NCBI GenBank assembly: GCA_946410305.1 | Contig: CAMJZV010000011.1 | Coordinates: forward strand, 28,442-92,441 | Direction of reading: 5' to 3' | Origin: an uncultured Prevotellaceae bacterium | GTDB taxonomy: Bacteria > Bacteroidota > Bacteroidia > Bacteroidales > Bacteroidaceae | DNA: 64,000 bases | In this document: in pieces, positions 34,693-43,606 of the stretch | How the letters are laid out: every line of letters begins with the position of its first letter | How positions within the stretch are numbered: the first letter of the stretch is position 1 | Notes under the pieces: generated by a model | Databases searched by the model: none | Told to the model about the DNA's origin: nothing | The model's input: the letters and a program-made list of their open reading frames with translations, nothing else | Position numbers and translations under genes: made by a program

Positions 34693-36372
34693 ATGTTACA
34701 AATCCGCTGCAAGAACAACAACGTCACCAAGAGTTTCCCAGAGGGAACCTCACTGCTGGACATCTATCAGGAGTTTGCTGACGACATCAAGCTCCCCTAC
34801 CCTGTGGTCTCGGCCAAAGTAAATAACGCCTCACAAGGTCTGAAATTCAGGGTCTTCCAAAACCGCGACGTAGAATTTCTGGATGCGCGCCAAGGCAGTG
34901 GCCACCGTGTCTATGTGCGCTCGTTGTGCTTCCTGCTCTACAAGGCTACACAGGACATCTTCCCTGGCTCGAAGCTGTTTATCGAGCACACCATCTCGCG
35001 CGGATACTATTGTAACTTCAAGAAGAAAGGCAACGAGCCGCTGACAGAGAACGACGTAACACTCCTCTGCAACCGCATGCAGGAGATAGTCAATCTGGAC
35101 ATGCCCTTCCGTCGCACCGAAGCCACCAACGAAGAGGCCATCCGCGTCTTTGCCGAGCGTGGCTTCTCTGACAAGGTGAAGCTGCTGGAGACAAGCGGAC
35201 AGATATATAGCGACTACTATACGCTGGGCGACACCGCCGACTACTACTATGGCCCGCTGGTGCCCAGTGCCGGTTATCTGAAGGTGTTCGGTCTGGAGCC
35301 CTACCACGATGGTATGCTGTTGCGCGTGCCCGACTGGAACGACCCCACACGTCTGGCAGAGAAGGTCGACATGCCCAAGACCTACGAGATGTTTGCCGAG
35401 AAGACGCGCTGGGACATCATCATGCGTCTGTCGAATGCGGGTGACGTCAACAAGGCCATCCTCAAAGGTCACGCCTCTGAACTGATACAGGTCAGCGAGG
35501 CCCTGCAGGAGAAGAAGATTGTGCAGATTGCCGAGGACATCGAGCGACGCTTCCATGCGGAGGAGAATCCGATCCGTCTGGTACTCATCACTGGTCCGTC
35601 ATCATCGGGTAAGACCACGTTCTGCAAACGTCTGAGCATCCAGCTGCTGGCCTGTGGTCTGCGTCCGCTGTCGTTCTCTACCGACGATTACTTCGTGAAT
35701 CGTGTAGACACGCCGAAGCTGCCCAATGGCGACTACGACTTCGACAACATCGAGGCAGTAGACTATCACCTGTTGGAAGACCACCTGACCCGTCTGATGA
35801 AGGGCGAGCGCGTGGAGATTCCTGAATACAACTTCTCTACAGGTAAGCGTGAGTGGAACGGCAAGAAGCTGAAGCTGGCAGGCGACACTGTGCTTATCAT
35901 CGAGGGTATCCATGCGCTGAACCCACTATTGACACAGCAGATAGACAATGCGCTGAAGTACAAGATATACATCTCGGCACTGACCAGCATATCACTGGAC
36001 GACCACAACTGGATTCCCGTACACGACAACCGTCTGCTGCGTCGCATCATCCGCGACCACAACAAGGGAGCATTCACAGCCCAGGAGACCATTGCCCAAT
36101 GGAAGAATGTCTGTGAGGCAGAAGACAAATGGATATTCCCCTATCAGGAGACTGCCGACGTGATGTTCAACTCAGCACTGAATATCGAGTTTGCCGTACT
36201 GCGCACCCATGCGGAGATTATCCTCTCCAGCGTTCCCAAGAACTGTCCGGAATACAGTGAGGCCCACCGACTGCTGAAGTTCATCCACTACTTCCTGCCC
36301 GTCAGCGACAAAGAGATACCACCCACCAGCATCATGCGTGAGTTCCTGGGAGGCTCTAGCTTCAAGTATTAA
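34693..36372 (+). CDS. Uridine kinase-like nucleoside kinase with N-terminal TGS-type domains
   Basis: A 559-aa protein. The N-terminal part resembles the TGS/second additional domains of threonyl-tRNA synthetase (SFPEGTSLLDIYQEF and SRGYYCNFKK near residue 110). The C-terminal half is a P-loop uridine kinase/phosphoribulokinase: Walker A ITGPSSSGKTTFCKR, then YNFSTGKREW and VLIIEGIHALNP. It probably phosphorylates uridine or another nucleoside. I chose ATG 34693 because an earlier ATG lies within the promoter. A terminator follows; the downstream ROK genes are convergent. Confidence 0.9.
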   Translation: MLQIRCKNNNVTKSFPEGTSLLDIYQEFADDIKLPYPVVSAKVNNASQGLKFRVFQNRDVEFLDARQGSGHRVYVRSLCFLLYKATQDIFPGSKLFIEHTISRGYYCNFKKKGNEPLTENDVTLLCNRMQEIVNLDMPFRRTEATNEEAIRVFAERGFSDKVKLLETSGQIYSDYYTLGDTADYYYGPLVPSAGYLKVFGLEPYHDGMLLRVPDWNDPTRLAEKVDMPKTYEMFAEKTRWDIIMRLSNAGDVNKAILKGHASELIQVSEALQEKKIVQIAEDIERRFHAEENPIRLVLITGPSSSGKTTFCKRLSIQLLACGLRPLSFSTDDYFVNRVDTPKLPNGDYDFDNIEAVDYHLLEDHLTRLMKGERVEIPEYNFSTGKREWNGKKLKLAGDTVLIIEGIHALNPLLTQQIDNALKYKIYISALTSISLDDHNWIPVHDNRLLRRIIRDHNKGAFTAQETIAQWKNVCEAEDKWIFPYQETADVMFNSALNIEFAVLRTHAEIILSSVPKNCPEYSEAHRLLKFIHYFLPVSDKEIPPTSIMREFLGGSSFKY

Positions 36373-36379
36373 TATAATA

Positions 36380-36405
36380 AAAGGTATGACAATCGTCATA
36401 CCTTT
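36380..36405. terminator. Bidirectional terminator
   Basis: A perfect 11-bp stem, AAAGGTATGAC and GTCATACCTTT, with an AATC loop, followed by T-rich sequence. It ends the kinase transcript and, on the other strand, the ROK transcript. Confidence 0.85.
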
Positions 36406-36424
36406 ATTTTATCATATCAACTGC

Positions 36425-37408
36425 TTACTTGAATAGTGAGTATTCCTTCACCTTCCATGCCAAGGCGCTGGCTCCAAGTACGTTGCGCTCATGGTCGTCG
36501 ATGGTAGAGAGTACTATCTTCGCCTTGTCACGGATATTGCCAAAGACGTTCTGCAGGAAGGTTTCTTGCATCACATCCCACATTCTATCGACATACTTGA
36601 TCAGCATACCCGTCAGCACGATAGCCTCTGGATTGATGATGCTGGCATAGTTGGCCAAAGCTCTGCCCAGGATTTCTGCCGTGCGCTTCCACACCTCCTT
36701 AGCCAATTCATCGCCCTGGTCAGCACATGCCGCAATGCCGTCCAGAGTAAGCTCTGGCAGCTGACGCAATGTGCTGGGCGCATCGCTGGCCTCCAACATC
36801 TCGCGAGCCGTCTGGATGATGCCACGCGTAGAGACATACTCTTCCAAACATCCTCTACGGCCACAAGTACAGAGACGGCCACCATCTTCCACACAGGTGT
36901 GACCAAACTCACAAGCAAAGCCCTCACAACCCAGATGAGCCTGTCCGTTGCTGAAGAAGCAGCTGCCCAGACCGCTACCCACCAAGGTAACAACGATGAA
37001 GTTGTCCATGCCGTGGGCAACACCATAGGCCCACTCGCCAAGTGCTGTCACATGAGCATCATTGCCCAATGCAACAGCCAATCCGATGCTGTCGCGCAAC
37101 ATAGCGGCAATAGGTACGATACCCTTCCACGGCATATTGGCAGCATTCTCGATACAACCCGTCAGATAGTTGGCACTGGGAGCACACATACCCACAGAAC
37201 GGATATTCTCGTAACCGCCATTACTCTCGGCAAGCGCGATGACACGCTCTGAAAGCACCTCGACGAAGTTGTTTACATTAGGATAGTCCGGCGTAGGAAT
37301 GGTGTCTTGAGCCAAAATATTACCACGCAAGTCCACAACGGCAATGGCTGTCATTGAAGAACCGATGTTGACACCTATCACTTTGGATTTTACCTTATCG
37401 TTTGTCAT
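36425..37408 (-). CDS. ROK-family sugar kinase/regulator, copy 2
   Basis: A 327-aa ROK protein. It has the N-terminal ATP site (GVNIGSSMTAIAVVD), the internal GNDAHVTALGEW, and the zinc motif CTCGRRGCLEEYVS. No N-terminal helix-turn-helix is visible, so it is more likely a sugar kinase such as glucokinase or N-acylhexosamine kinase than a repressor. The start at 37408 follows an unusually good ribosome site (GGGAGG). It is paralogous to the gene immediately upstream and separated from it by 13 bp, so the pair is a tandem duplication in one operon. Confidence 0.9.
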   Translation of the reverse strand: MTNDKVKSKVIGVNIGSSMTAIAVVDLRGNILAQDTIPTPDYPNVNNFVEVLSERVIALAESNGGYENIRSVGMCAPSANYLTGCIENAANMPWKGIVPIAAMLRDSIGLAVALGNDAHVTALGEWAYGVAHGMDNFIVVTLVGSGLGSCFFSNGQAHLGCEGFACEFGHTCVEDGGRLCTCGRRGCLEEYVSTRGIIQTAREMLEASDAPSTLRQLPELTLDGIAACADQGDELAKEVWKRTAEILGRALANYASIINPEAIVLTGMLIKYVDRMWDVMQETFLQNVFGNIRDKAKIVLSTIDDHERNVLGASALAWKVKEYSLFK

Positions 37409-37421
37409 ATCGACCTCCCTT

Positions 37422-38402
37422 CTACTTAAACAACGAATACTCCTTGACGCCCCAAGCCAACACGCTAGCACCCAAGATGTTACGTGTACGATTCTCCAGA
37501 GCAGAAACCATCAGCTTCACCCTACCCTTCGTGTTATGGAAGACATGTTCCTCGAAAGCCTCGTTGGCGGGTTCGAAGAGCCATTTGCCAGCCTGAGCAA
37601 TACCACCCGTAAAGACGATAGCCTCCGGATTCAGTATCGATGCATAGTTGGCAAGGCCGACACCAAGGTAATAACCCGTACGGCGGTAGGTCTCAATGGC
37701 CAGTTCATCGCCCATCTCACAAAATTCCTGGATGATTTTCGGCGTCAACCTTTCTACCTGACGCATCATGGAGGGCTCAGAACGTTCAGCAAGAACCTCT
37801 TGGGCTGTCGTCACAATACCGTTGGCAGCGGTATAGGTCTCCAGACAGCCTCGTTTGCCACAACCACACTGTCGACCATTAGGGATAAAACACGTATGAC
37901 CAACCTCTCCAGCGAAGCCGTCATTACCCAGATGGACAATACCATTGCTGAAGAAGCAGCTGCCCATACCGTGACCTAACGAGATGACCACGAAGTCGCG
38001 CATGCCATGAGCAGCACCAAAGGCCTGCTCGCCAAGAGCCATTGCATGGGCATTGTTGCCCAGTGCCACTGCTATTCCCAGACGGTCGCGCAACATGGCA
38101 GCCAGCGGGATGACACCCTTCCACGGCATATTGGGAGCATTCTCGATACTACACGTGCGATAGTTACCGCTGGGCGAGCAGATACCTACCGAACGAATGG
38201 AGTCGTAGCCTCCATTGGCTTCCACCAGGTTCAGTATGTGTTCACAGAGTACTGATAAGTAGTCTCCGATGTATGGATGCTCAGATGTTATGAAACAATC
38301 TCTTGCAATAATCTCTCCACGAATATCGACAATTCCTATCGATGTCCGTTCCAGACTGATATCTACTCCGACAACGCGTGTCTTGGTCGTATTCTGAATC
38401 AT
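37422..38402 (-). CDS. ROK-family sugar kinase/regulator, copy 1
   Basis: A 326-aa ROK protein, similar to its neighbour over the whole length: GVDISLERTSIGIVDI, ALGNNAHAMALGEQAFG and the zinc motif CGCGKRGCLETYTA. No DNA-binding domain is visible. It is the first gene of a two-gene operon with its own promoter (38434-38441). Substrate preference cannot be told from sequence alone; keeping two diverged copies suggests different sugars or a heteromer. Confidence 0.9.
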   Translation of the reverse strand: MIQNTTKTRVVGVDISLERTSIGIVDIRGEIIARDCFITSEHPYIGDYLSVLCEHILNLVEANGGYDSIRSVGICSPSGNYRTCSIENAPNMPWKGVIPLAAMLRDRLGIAVALGNNAHAMALGEQAFGAAHGMRDFVVISLGHGMGSCFFSNGIVHLGNDGFAGEVGHTCFIPNGRQCGCGKRGCLETYTAANGIVTTAQEVLAERSEPSMMRQVERLTPKIIQEFCEMGDELAIETYRRTGYYLGVGLANYASILNPEAIVFTGGIAQAGKWLFEPANEAFEEHVFHNTKGRVKLMVSALENRTRNILGASVLAWGVKEYSLFK

Positions 38403-38433
38403 ACCAAATGTGTTTTATTCAAGTATTACGCGA

Positions 38434-38513
38434 CAAAAATAGTAAATAATTTTCTATCTACAAAACTTTATCGACTTTTTTATCAACTTTTTAAAGATTT
38501 CTTTGTACCTTTG
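38434..38513. promoter_or_regulatory. Divergent promoters of the ROK operon and lysS
   Basis: TATTTTTG on the minus strand (38434-38441) and TACCTTTG on the plus strand (38506-38513) are -7 elements for the ROK genes and lysS. Confidence 0.55.
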
Positions 38514-38541
38514 CAACGTATTTTCGACATTTTTGACAGAT

Positions 38542-40269
38542 ATGAACGTTTTAGAACTCAGTGAACAAGAAATTGGCAGACGCGAAAGTCTGCAACAATT
38601 GCGCGCGATGGGTATCAATCCCTATCCTGCTGCAGAATATCCTACCAACGCATTCTCAACAGAGATTATAGATAGTTTTCAGGACGATGCTGAGCCACGT
38701 GAAGTGAGCATCGCCGGCCGTATGATGAGCCGTCGTGTCATGGGTAAGGCTTCGTTTGTAGAATTACAGGACTCCAAAGGTCGCATCCAGGTGTACATCA
38801 CTCGCGATGACCTCTGCCCTGGCGAGGACAAGGAGCTTTACAATACAGTTTTCAAGAAGTTGCTCGATATTGGCGACTTCATTGGTATCAAGGGTTTCGT
38901 ATTCCGTACCCAGACGGGCGAAATCAGCGTACACTGCAAAGAGCTGACCCTTCTTTCAAAGGCTCTCAAGCCACTGCCCATCGTTAAGTACAAGGACGGT
39001 GTGGCCTACGACAAGTTCGATGATCCAGAGTTGCGCTATCGTCAGCGCTATGTCGACCTGGTAGTCAACGAAGGCGTCAAAGATACCTTCCTGAAGCGTG
39101 CTACCATCATCCGTACCCTGCGCAGCATTCTCGACAATGCAGGTTACACTGAGGTTGACACCCCTATCCTGCAGAATATCGCTGGTGGTGCCTCAGCCCG
39201 TCCATTCATCACGCACTTCAATGCGCTGAACCAGGATATGTACATGCGTATTGCCACTGAGCTCTATCTGAAACGCCTCATCGTAGGTGGTTTCGAAGGT
39301 GTTTACGAAATGGGCAAGAACTTCCGCAACGAGGGTATGGACAAGACCCACAACCCTGAGTTCACCTGCATGGAGCTCTATGTCAGCTACAAGGACCTGC
39401 TGTGGGGTATGACCTTCACGGAGAATATGCTGGAGCAGATTTGTACAGCTGTCAACGGTAAGCCTGAGGTAGAGATTGATGGCAACATCATTTCATTCAA
39501 GGCGCCTTTCCGTCGTCTGCCTATCCTCGATGCTATCAAGGAGAAGACTGGTTTCGACTGCGATGGCAAGAGCGAGGAGGAAATTCGTGCATTCTGCCTC
39601 TCAAAGGGCATGGATGTTGACGAGACCATGGGTAAGGGTAAGCTCATCGACGAGCTCTTTGGCGAGTTCTGCGAGGGCAGTTTCATCCAGCCTACCTTCA
39701 TCACCGACTATCCTGTTGAGATGTCACCACTTACCAAGATGCACCGCTCTAAGCCTGGTCTCACCGAGCGTTTCGAGTTGATGGTGAATGGTAAGGAGTT
39801 GGCAAATGCCTACTCAGAGCTGAACGATCCTATCGACCAAGAGGAGCGTTTCGTTGAGCAGATGAAGCTTGCTGACAAGGGCGACGACGAGGCTATGATC
39901 ATCGACCAGGACTTCTTGCGTGCACTGCAGTACGGTATGCCTCCAACGTTTGGTATCGGTATCGGTATTGATCGTCTGGTCATGGTACTTACAGGTAAGT
40001 TCGCCATCGGCGAGGTCATGCTGTTCCCACAAATGAAGCCTGAGAAGAAGATTCCACAGTCGTCAGTAGCCGAATGGGCTGAGATTGGCGTCGCTGAAGA
40101 GTGGGTACCCGTACTCCGCAAGGCAGGCTTCAACCTGATAGCCAACATCGCCAACGAGAAGGCACAGGGATTGCAGCAGAAGATTGGCGACATCGTCAAG
40201 AAATACAAACTTGACATGCAGAAGCCCTCTGTCGACGAGGTTGCTGAGTGGATTACTAAAGCACAATAA
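38542..40269 (+). CDS. lysS: Lysyl-tRNA synthetase, class II
   Basis: A 575-aa class II synthetase that charges tRNA-Lys. The N-terminal OB anticodon domain starts near residue 55 (VSIAGRMMSRRVMGKASFVEL). The catalytic core has motif 1 with DTPILQ, motif 2 around RNEGMDKTHNPEFTCMELY and motif 3 in GIGIGIDRLVMVLTG. The start at ATG 38542 (MNVLELSEQEIGRRES) follows the promoter; a TTG-type extension is unlikely. gpsA follows within 3 bp, so the two are cotranscribed. Confidence 0.97.
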   Translation: MNVLELSEQEIGRRESLQQLRAMGINPYPAAEYPTNAFSTEIIDSFQDDAEPREVSIAGRMMSRRVMGKASFVELQDSKGRIQVYITRDDLCPGEDKELYNTVFKKLLDIGDFIGIKGFVFRTQTGEISVHCKELTLLSKALKPLPIVKYKDGVAYDKFDDPELRYRQRYVDLVVNEGVKDTFLKRATIIRTLRSILDNAGYTEVDTPILQNIAGGASARPFITHFNALNQDMYMRIATELYLKRLIVGGFEGVYEMGKNFRNEGMDKTHNPEFTCMELYVSYKDLLWGMTFTENMLEQICTAVNGKPEVEIDGNIISFKAPFRRLPILDAIKEKTGFDCDGKSEEEIRAFCLSKGMDVDETMGKGKLIDELFGEFCEGSFIQPTFITDYPVEMSPLTKMHRSKPGLTERFELMVNGKELANAYSELNDPIDQEERFVEQMKLADKGDDEAMIIDQDFLRALQYGMPPTFGIGIGIDRLVMVLTGKFAIGEVMLFPQMKPEKKIPQSSVAEWAEIGVAEEWVPVLRKAGFNLIANIANEKAQGLQQKIGDIVKKYKLDMQKPSVDEVAEWITKAQ

Positions 40270-40272
40270 TAT

Positions 40273-41268
40273 ATGTATGATTGTGGACGCATAGCCATTA
40301 TTGGCGGAGGTTCGTGGGCTACGGCCATTGCCAAGATTGTGGTGGGGAAGACTCATCACATTGGATGGTACATGCGTCGCGACGACCGTATAGAGGACTT
40401 CTGCCGTATGGGGCATAACCCTGCCTACCTTACCAGCGTCCACTTCAACATCGACGAGATATTCTTCTCCAGTGACCTCAACAAGATTGTCCAGCAGTAC
40501 GACACGCTGGTCTTCGTGACCCCGTCGCCCTATCTGAAGAGTCACCTGAAGAAGCTCAAGACACGTATCCGCGACAAATACATCGTCACAGCCATCAAGG
40601 GTATCGTACCTGATGAGAACCTCGTCTGTTCAGAGTTTTTCCATCAGGTCTACGACGTACCCTATGAGAATCTTGCGTGCATCGGTGGTCCATCACACGC
40701 TGAGGAGGTGGCATTGGAGCGTCTCTCCTATCTTACCGTAGGCTGTGCCGACATTGACAAAGCACAGTCGTTTGCAGATATCCTTACCAGCGACTACATC
40801 AAGACGAAGACATCCTCCGACGTCATTGGCATCGAGTACTCTTCAGTACTAAAGAACGTCTACGCCATTGCTGCAGGTATCTGCAACGGTTTGAAGTTTG
40901 GCGACAATTTCCAGGCAGTTCTCATGTCCAACGCCGTTCAGGAGATGGCCCGTTTCCTCAAGGTGGTACACCCCATTGAGCGTAACATTGCTGACAGCTG
41001 CTATCTCGGCGACCTGTTGGTAACTGGCTACTCTAATTTCTCGCGCAACCGTACTTTTGGTACCATGATTGGCAAGGGCTATAGCGTCAAGTCTGCCCAG
41101 ATAGAGATGGAGATGATAGCAGAAGGTTACTTCGGCACCAAGTGTATGAAGGAAATCAATCGACACTGCCACGTCAACATGCCCATTCTCGATGCCGTAT
41201 ATAATATATTGTACGAGCGCATCAGTCCACAGATTGAGATTAAGCTACTTACCGACTCATTCAGATAG
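40273..41268 (+). CDS. gpsA: Glycerol-3-phosphate dehydrogenase [NAD(P)+]
   Basis: A 331-aa enzyme that reduces dihydroxyacetone phosphate to sn-glycerol 3-phosphate for phospholipid synthesis. The dinucleotide site is IAIIGGGSWATAIAKI; VTAIKGIV, GGPSHAEEVA and the catalytic Lys in SVLKNVYAIAAGI are present. The C-terminal part with GDLLVTGYSNFSRNRTFG is conserved. It starts immediately after lysS and is followed by a patatin-like gene. Confidence 0.93.
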   Translation: MYDCGRIAIIGGGSWATAIAKIVVGKTHHIGWYMRRDDRIEDFCRMGHNPAYLTSVHFNIDEIFFSSDLNKIVQQYDTLVFVTPSPYLKSHLKKLKTRIRDKYIVTAIKGIVPDENLVCSEFFHQVYDVPYENLACIGGPSHAEEVALERLSYLTVGCADIDKAQSFADILTSDYIKTKTSSDVIGIEYSSVLKNVYAIAAGICNGLKFGDNFQAVLMSNAVQEMARFLKVVHPIERNIADSCYLGDLLVTGYSNFSRNRTFGTMIGKGYSVKSAQIEMEMIAEGYFGTKCMKEINRHCHVNMPILDAVYNILYERISPQIEIKLLTDSFR

Positions 41269-41313
41269 AGAGACACTGCTATAGTTCAGTTATTTTTCCG
41301 TTATTTGCAGACG

Positions 41314-43587
41314 ATGAAGAAGATATTACTAATTTTCACCATTCTGTTAATGGCAGGAAAGGTGATTGCTAATCCCGATAGCATTGCAACTGTAGCGAAC
41401 GAGCAGGCTCGAACAAAAAGGGCCAAGGTAGGCCTTGTTCTCTGTGGTGGAGGCGCAAAAGGTATGGCACATGTCGGCGTACTGAAAGTACTAGAGCGCG
41501 CAGGCATCCCCATTGACGTCATCGCAGGAACTTCGATAGGTAGCATTGTCGGTGGCCTTTATGCCATTGGCTATAATGCCCATTCGCTCGACTCGCTGGT
41601 CAAGGCCTTGGACTGGGGCTACGTCATCACTGACAGGGAGAACCTGACCAACCAAAGTCTCATAGACCGCAAAAAGCAGAACACGTATATTTTTACCACC
41701 GGCAAAGCAGCAGGCAAGCGCAACATGAATGCCGGTGGCTTCATCAAGGGTAAGAACATTTCAGAGTTACTCCAACGACTCTGTAGCGGATACACAGACT
41801 CTCTCAACTTCTCACGCGATCTTCCCATACCCTTTGCGTGTGTGGCAACGAACATCATGGACAACAGCGAGGTGGTGTTCCACAGTGGTCGTCTGCCACA
41901 AGCCATGCGTGCTTCAATGGCGATTCCAGCAGCCTTCACACCCGTAAGAATGGGTGACATGGTGCTAGTCGACGGTGGTATGCGCAACAACTACCCTGCT
42001 GATGTGGCTCGTGCCATGGGAGCAGACATCGTCATCGGTGTCACGCTTTCCGGCAAAGCCAAAACAGCAGAAGAGGTCAAGAGTACCATGAGTGTTATCG
42101 GACAGATTATTGATATGAACTGTGTCAATAAGTACAACGAGAACATCGCCATCACTGACCTACACATGAATGTGGACCCCAAGGATTATTCTACTGCCAG
42201 TTTCTCGTCGGAAGCCATCGACTCTCTGGTACGCTATGGCGAGGAAGAGGCTATGCGCCATTGGGACGAGATTATCGCCTTGAAAAAGCGTATCGGCATC
42301 AGCAACTCATTCCGTCCAAGAAAACTCCATCCGCTACGTCCGAATGTGATGACCGACCGACAACGCATCAGCGGTTACACATTTGAGAACATGACGCCGC
42401 AGGGTGAAAGTTTTCTGCGCCAGAAGTTTCATCTTCAGAAGATAGACAGCATTGATGCCGAACTGGAGCAGCAACTCACCACATCCATGCGCATCGACCT
42501 GTTCTATAATACCGCCGAGTGCCGACTGATACCTGAAGGCGATGGCGTACGTGTTGTCCTCTCAGCAGGCAACCGCCGTGCTATGCAGTTTCATGCTGGC
42601 GTACGTTTCGACTCTGAAGAAAATGCCGCCCTACAGCTGGGTCTCGACATTCCATTGAAGACGGCAATCCCCATCAATACCGACTTCACCCTGCGACTGG
42701 GAAAACTTATGTTAGCACGTGGTGAGATTACCGTCCATCCCCGTAGTTTCACGCGTCCTACGTTCAGCTTCACATTCCGTCGTAACGACGTAGATGTATA
42801 TCTTGATGGCGACCTCGATTACAACATCCGTTACAATCAGTCGCAAGCAGAGTTTGTGCCCATCAACCTCGACCTGCGCCACTTTACGCTGCAGATGGGG
42901 TTGCGCTGGGACTACATGCACTATCGCAACAAACTCGGTTCGGAGATATCGAAACAGATATCGCTAAAGAACGAGCACTTCATCAGTTACCGCGCACGTC
43001 TGGACTACAATAGCGAGGACAATTGGTACTTCCCCACACGTGGTGCCCGCTTCAAAGCAGAATATGCCTATGTAACCAATAACTTCGCAAAGCTCAACCA
43101 GCGTGCGGATGATGGAACCGTCGTTAGCAAGGTTACTGGCATGAGTGAGGTGAGTGCCAACTGGCGTATGTCGTTCACCATCGGCAGCCGCTTCACCATC
43201 CAGCCTATGCTCTACGGACGCCTACTCCTCGGTCCTTCAGTTCCCACCGTCTTAGGGAATACCATCGGCGGAGAATGGTTCGGCCGTTATGTCGACCAAC
43301 AGATGCCCTTCGTCGGCATTGGTAATATGGAGTATACTGACCATCAGTTTGTGGCAGCCCAGCTACAGGCACAGCAACGTATTGGTCGCAACAACTACGT
43401 GCTATTCCGCATGGCAGGTGCCCAGCATGCTGACAAGATGAAGCAACTGCTTGACTACAGCACGCTGTTAGGTGGTCAGATTGCCTACTTCTACAACAGC
43501 ATCATTGGCCCCATAGGAGCTTCTATCGGCTATAGCAACCGCATCAAAAGCCCCTACATGTTCCTCAATATAGGATACCAGTTCTAG
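41314..43587 (+). CDS. Patatin-like phospholipase fused to an outer-membrane barrel
   Basis: A 757-aa exported protein. After the signal peptide (MKKILLIFTILLMAGKVIA) comes a patatin lipase domain at about 40-270, with the oxyanion hole GGGAKGMAH, the nucleophile in GTSIGSIVGG and the catalytic Asp in DGGMRNNYP. Residues about 340-757 look like a POTRA segment and a BamA/D15-type barrel ending in a C-terminal aromatic (GYQF). It is an RssA/PlpD-type autotransported phospholipase. I chose ATG 41314 over an upstream TTG. Follows gpsA by 45 nt. Confidence 0.88.
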   Translation: MKKILLIFTILLMAGKVIANPDSIATVANEQARTKRAKVGLVLCGGGAKGMAHVGVLKVLERAGIPIDVIAGTSIGSIVGGLYAIGYNAHSLDSLVKALDWGYVITDRENLTNQSLIDRKKQNTYIFTTGKAAGKRNMNAGGFIKGKNISELLQRLCSGYTDSLNFSRDLPIPFACVATNIMDNSEVVFHSGRLPQAMRASMAIPAAFTPVRMGDMVLVDGGMRNNYPADVARAMGADIVIGVTLSGKAKTAEEVKSTMSVIGQIIDMNCVNKYNENIAITDLHMNVDPKDYSTASFSSEAIDSLVRYGEEEAMRHWDEIIALKKRIGISNSFRPRKLHPLRPNVMTDRQRISGYTFENMTPQGESFLRQKFHLQKIDSIDAELEQQLTTSMRIDLFYNTAECRLIPEGDGVRVVLSAGNRRAMQFHAGVRFDSEENAALQLGLDIPLKTAIPINTDFTLRLGKLMLARGEITVHPRSFTRPTFSFTFRRNDVDVYLDGDLDYNIRYNQSQAEFVPINLDLRHFTLQMGLRWDYMHYRNKLGSEISKQISLKNEHFISYRARLDYNSEDNWYFPTRGARFKAEYAYVTNNFAKLNQRADDGTVVSKVTGMSEVSANWRMSFTIGSRFTIQPMLYGRLLLGPSVPTVLGNTIGGEWFGRYVDQQMPFVGIGNMEYTDHQFVAAQLQAQQRIGRNNYVLFRMAGAQHADKMKQLLDYSTLLGGQIAYFYNSIIGPIGASIGYSNRIKSPYMFLNIGYQF

Positions 43588-43606
43588 TCAATATATCATA
43601 TAAGGT

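Noticed and set aside
36491..37252. 253-aa plus-strand ORF opposite the ROK gene
   Set aside because: Antisense frame, no domain, no ribosome site.
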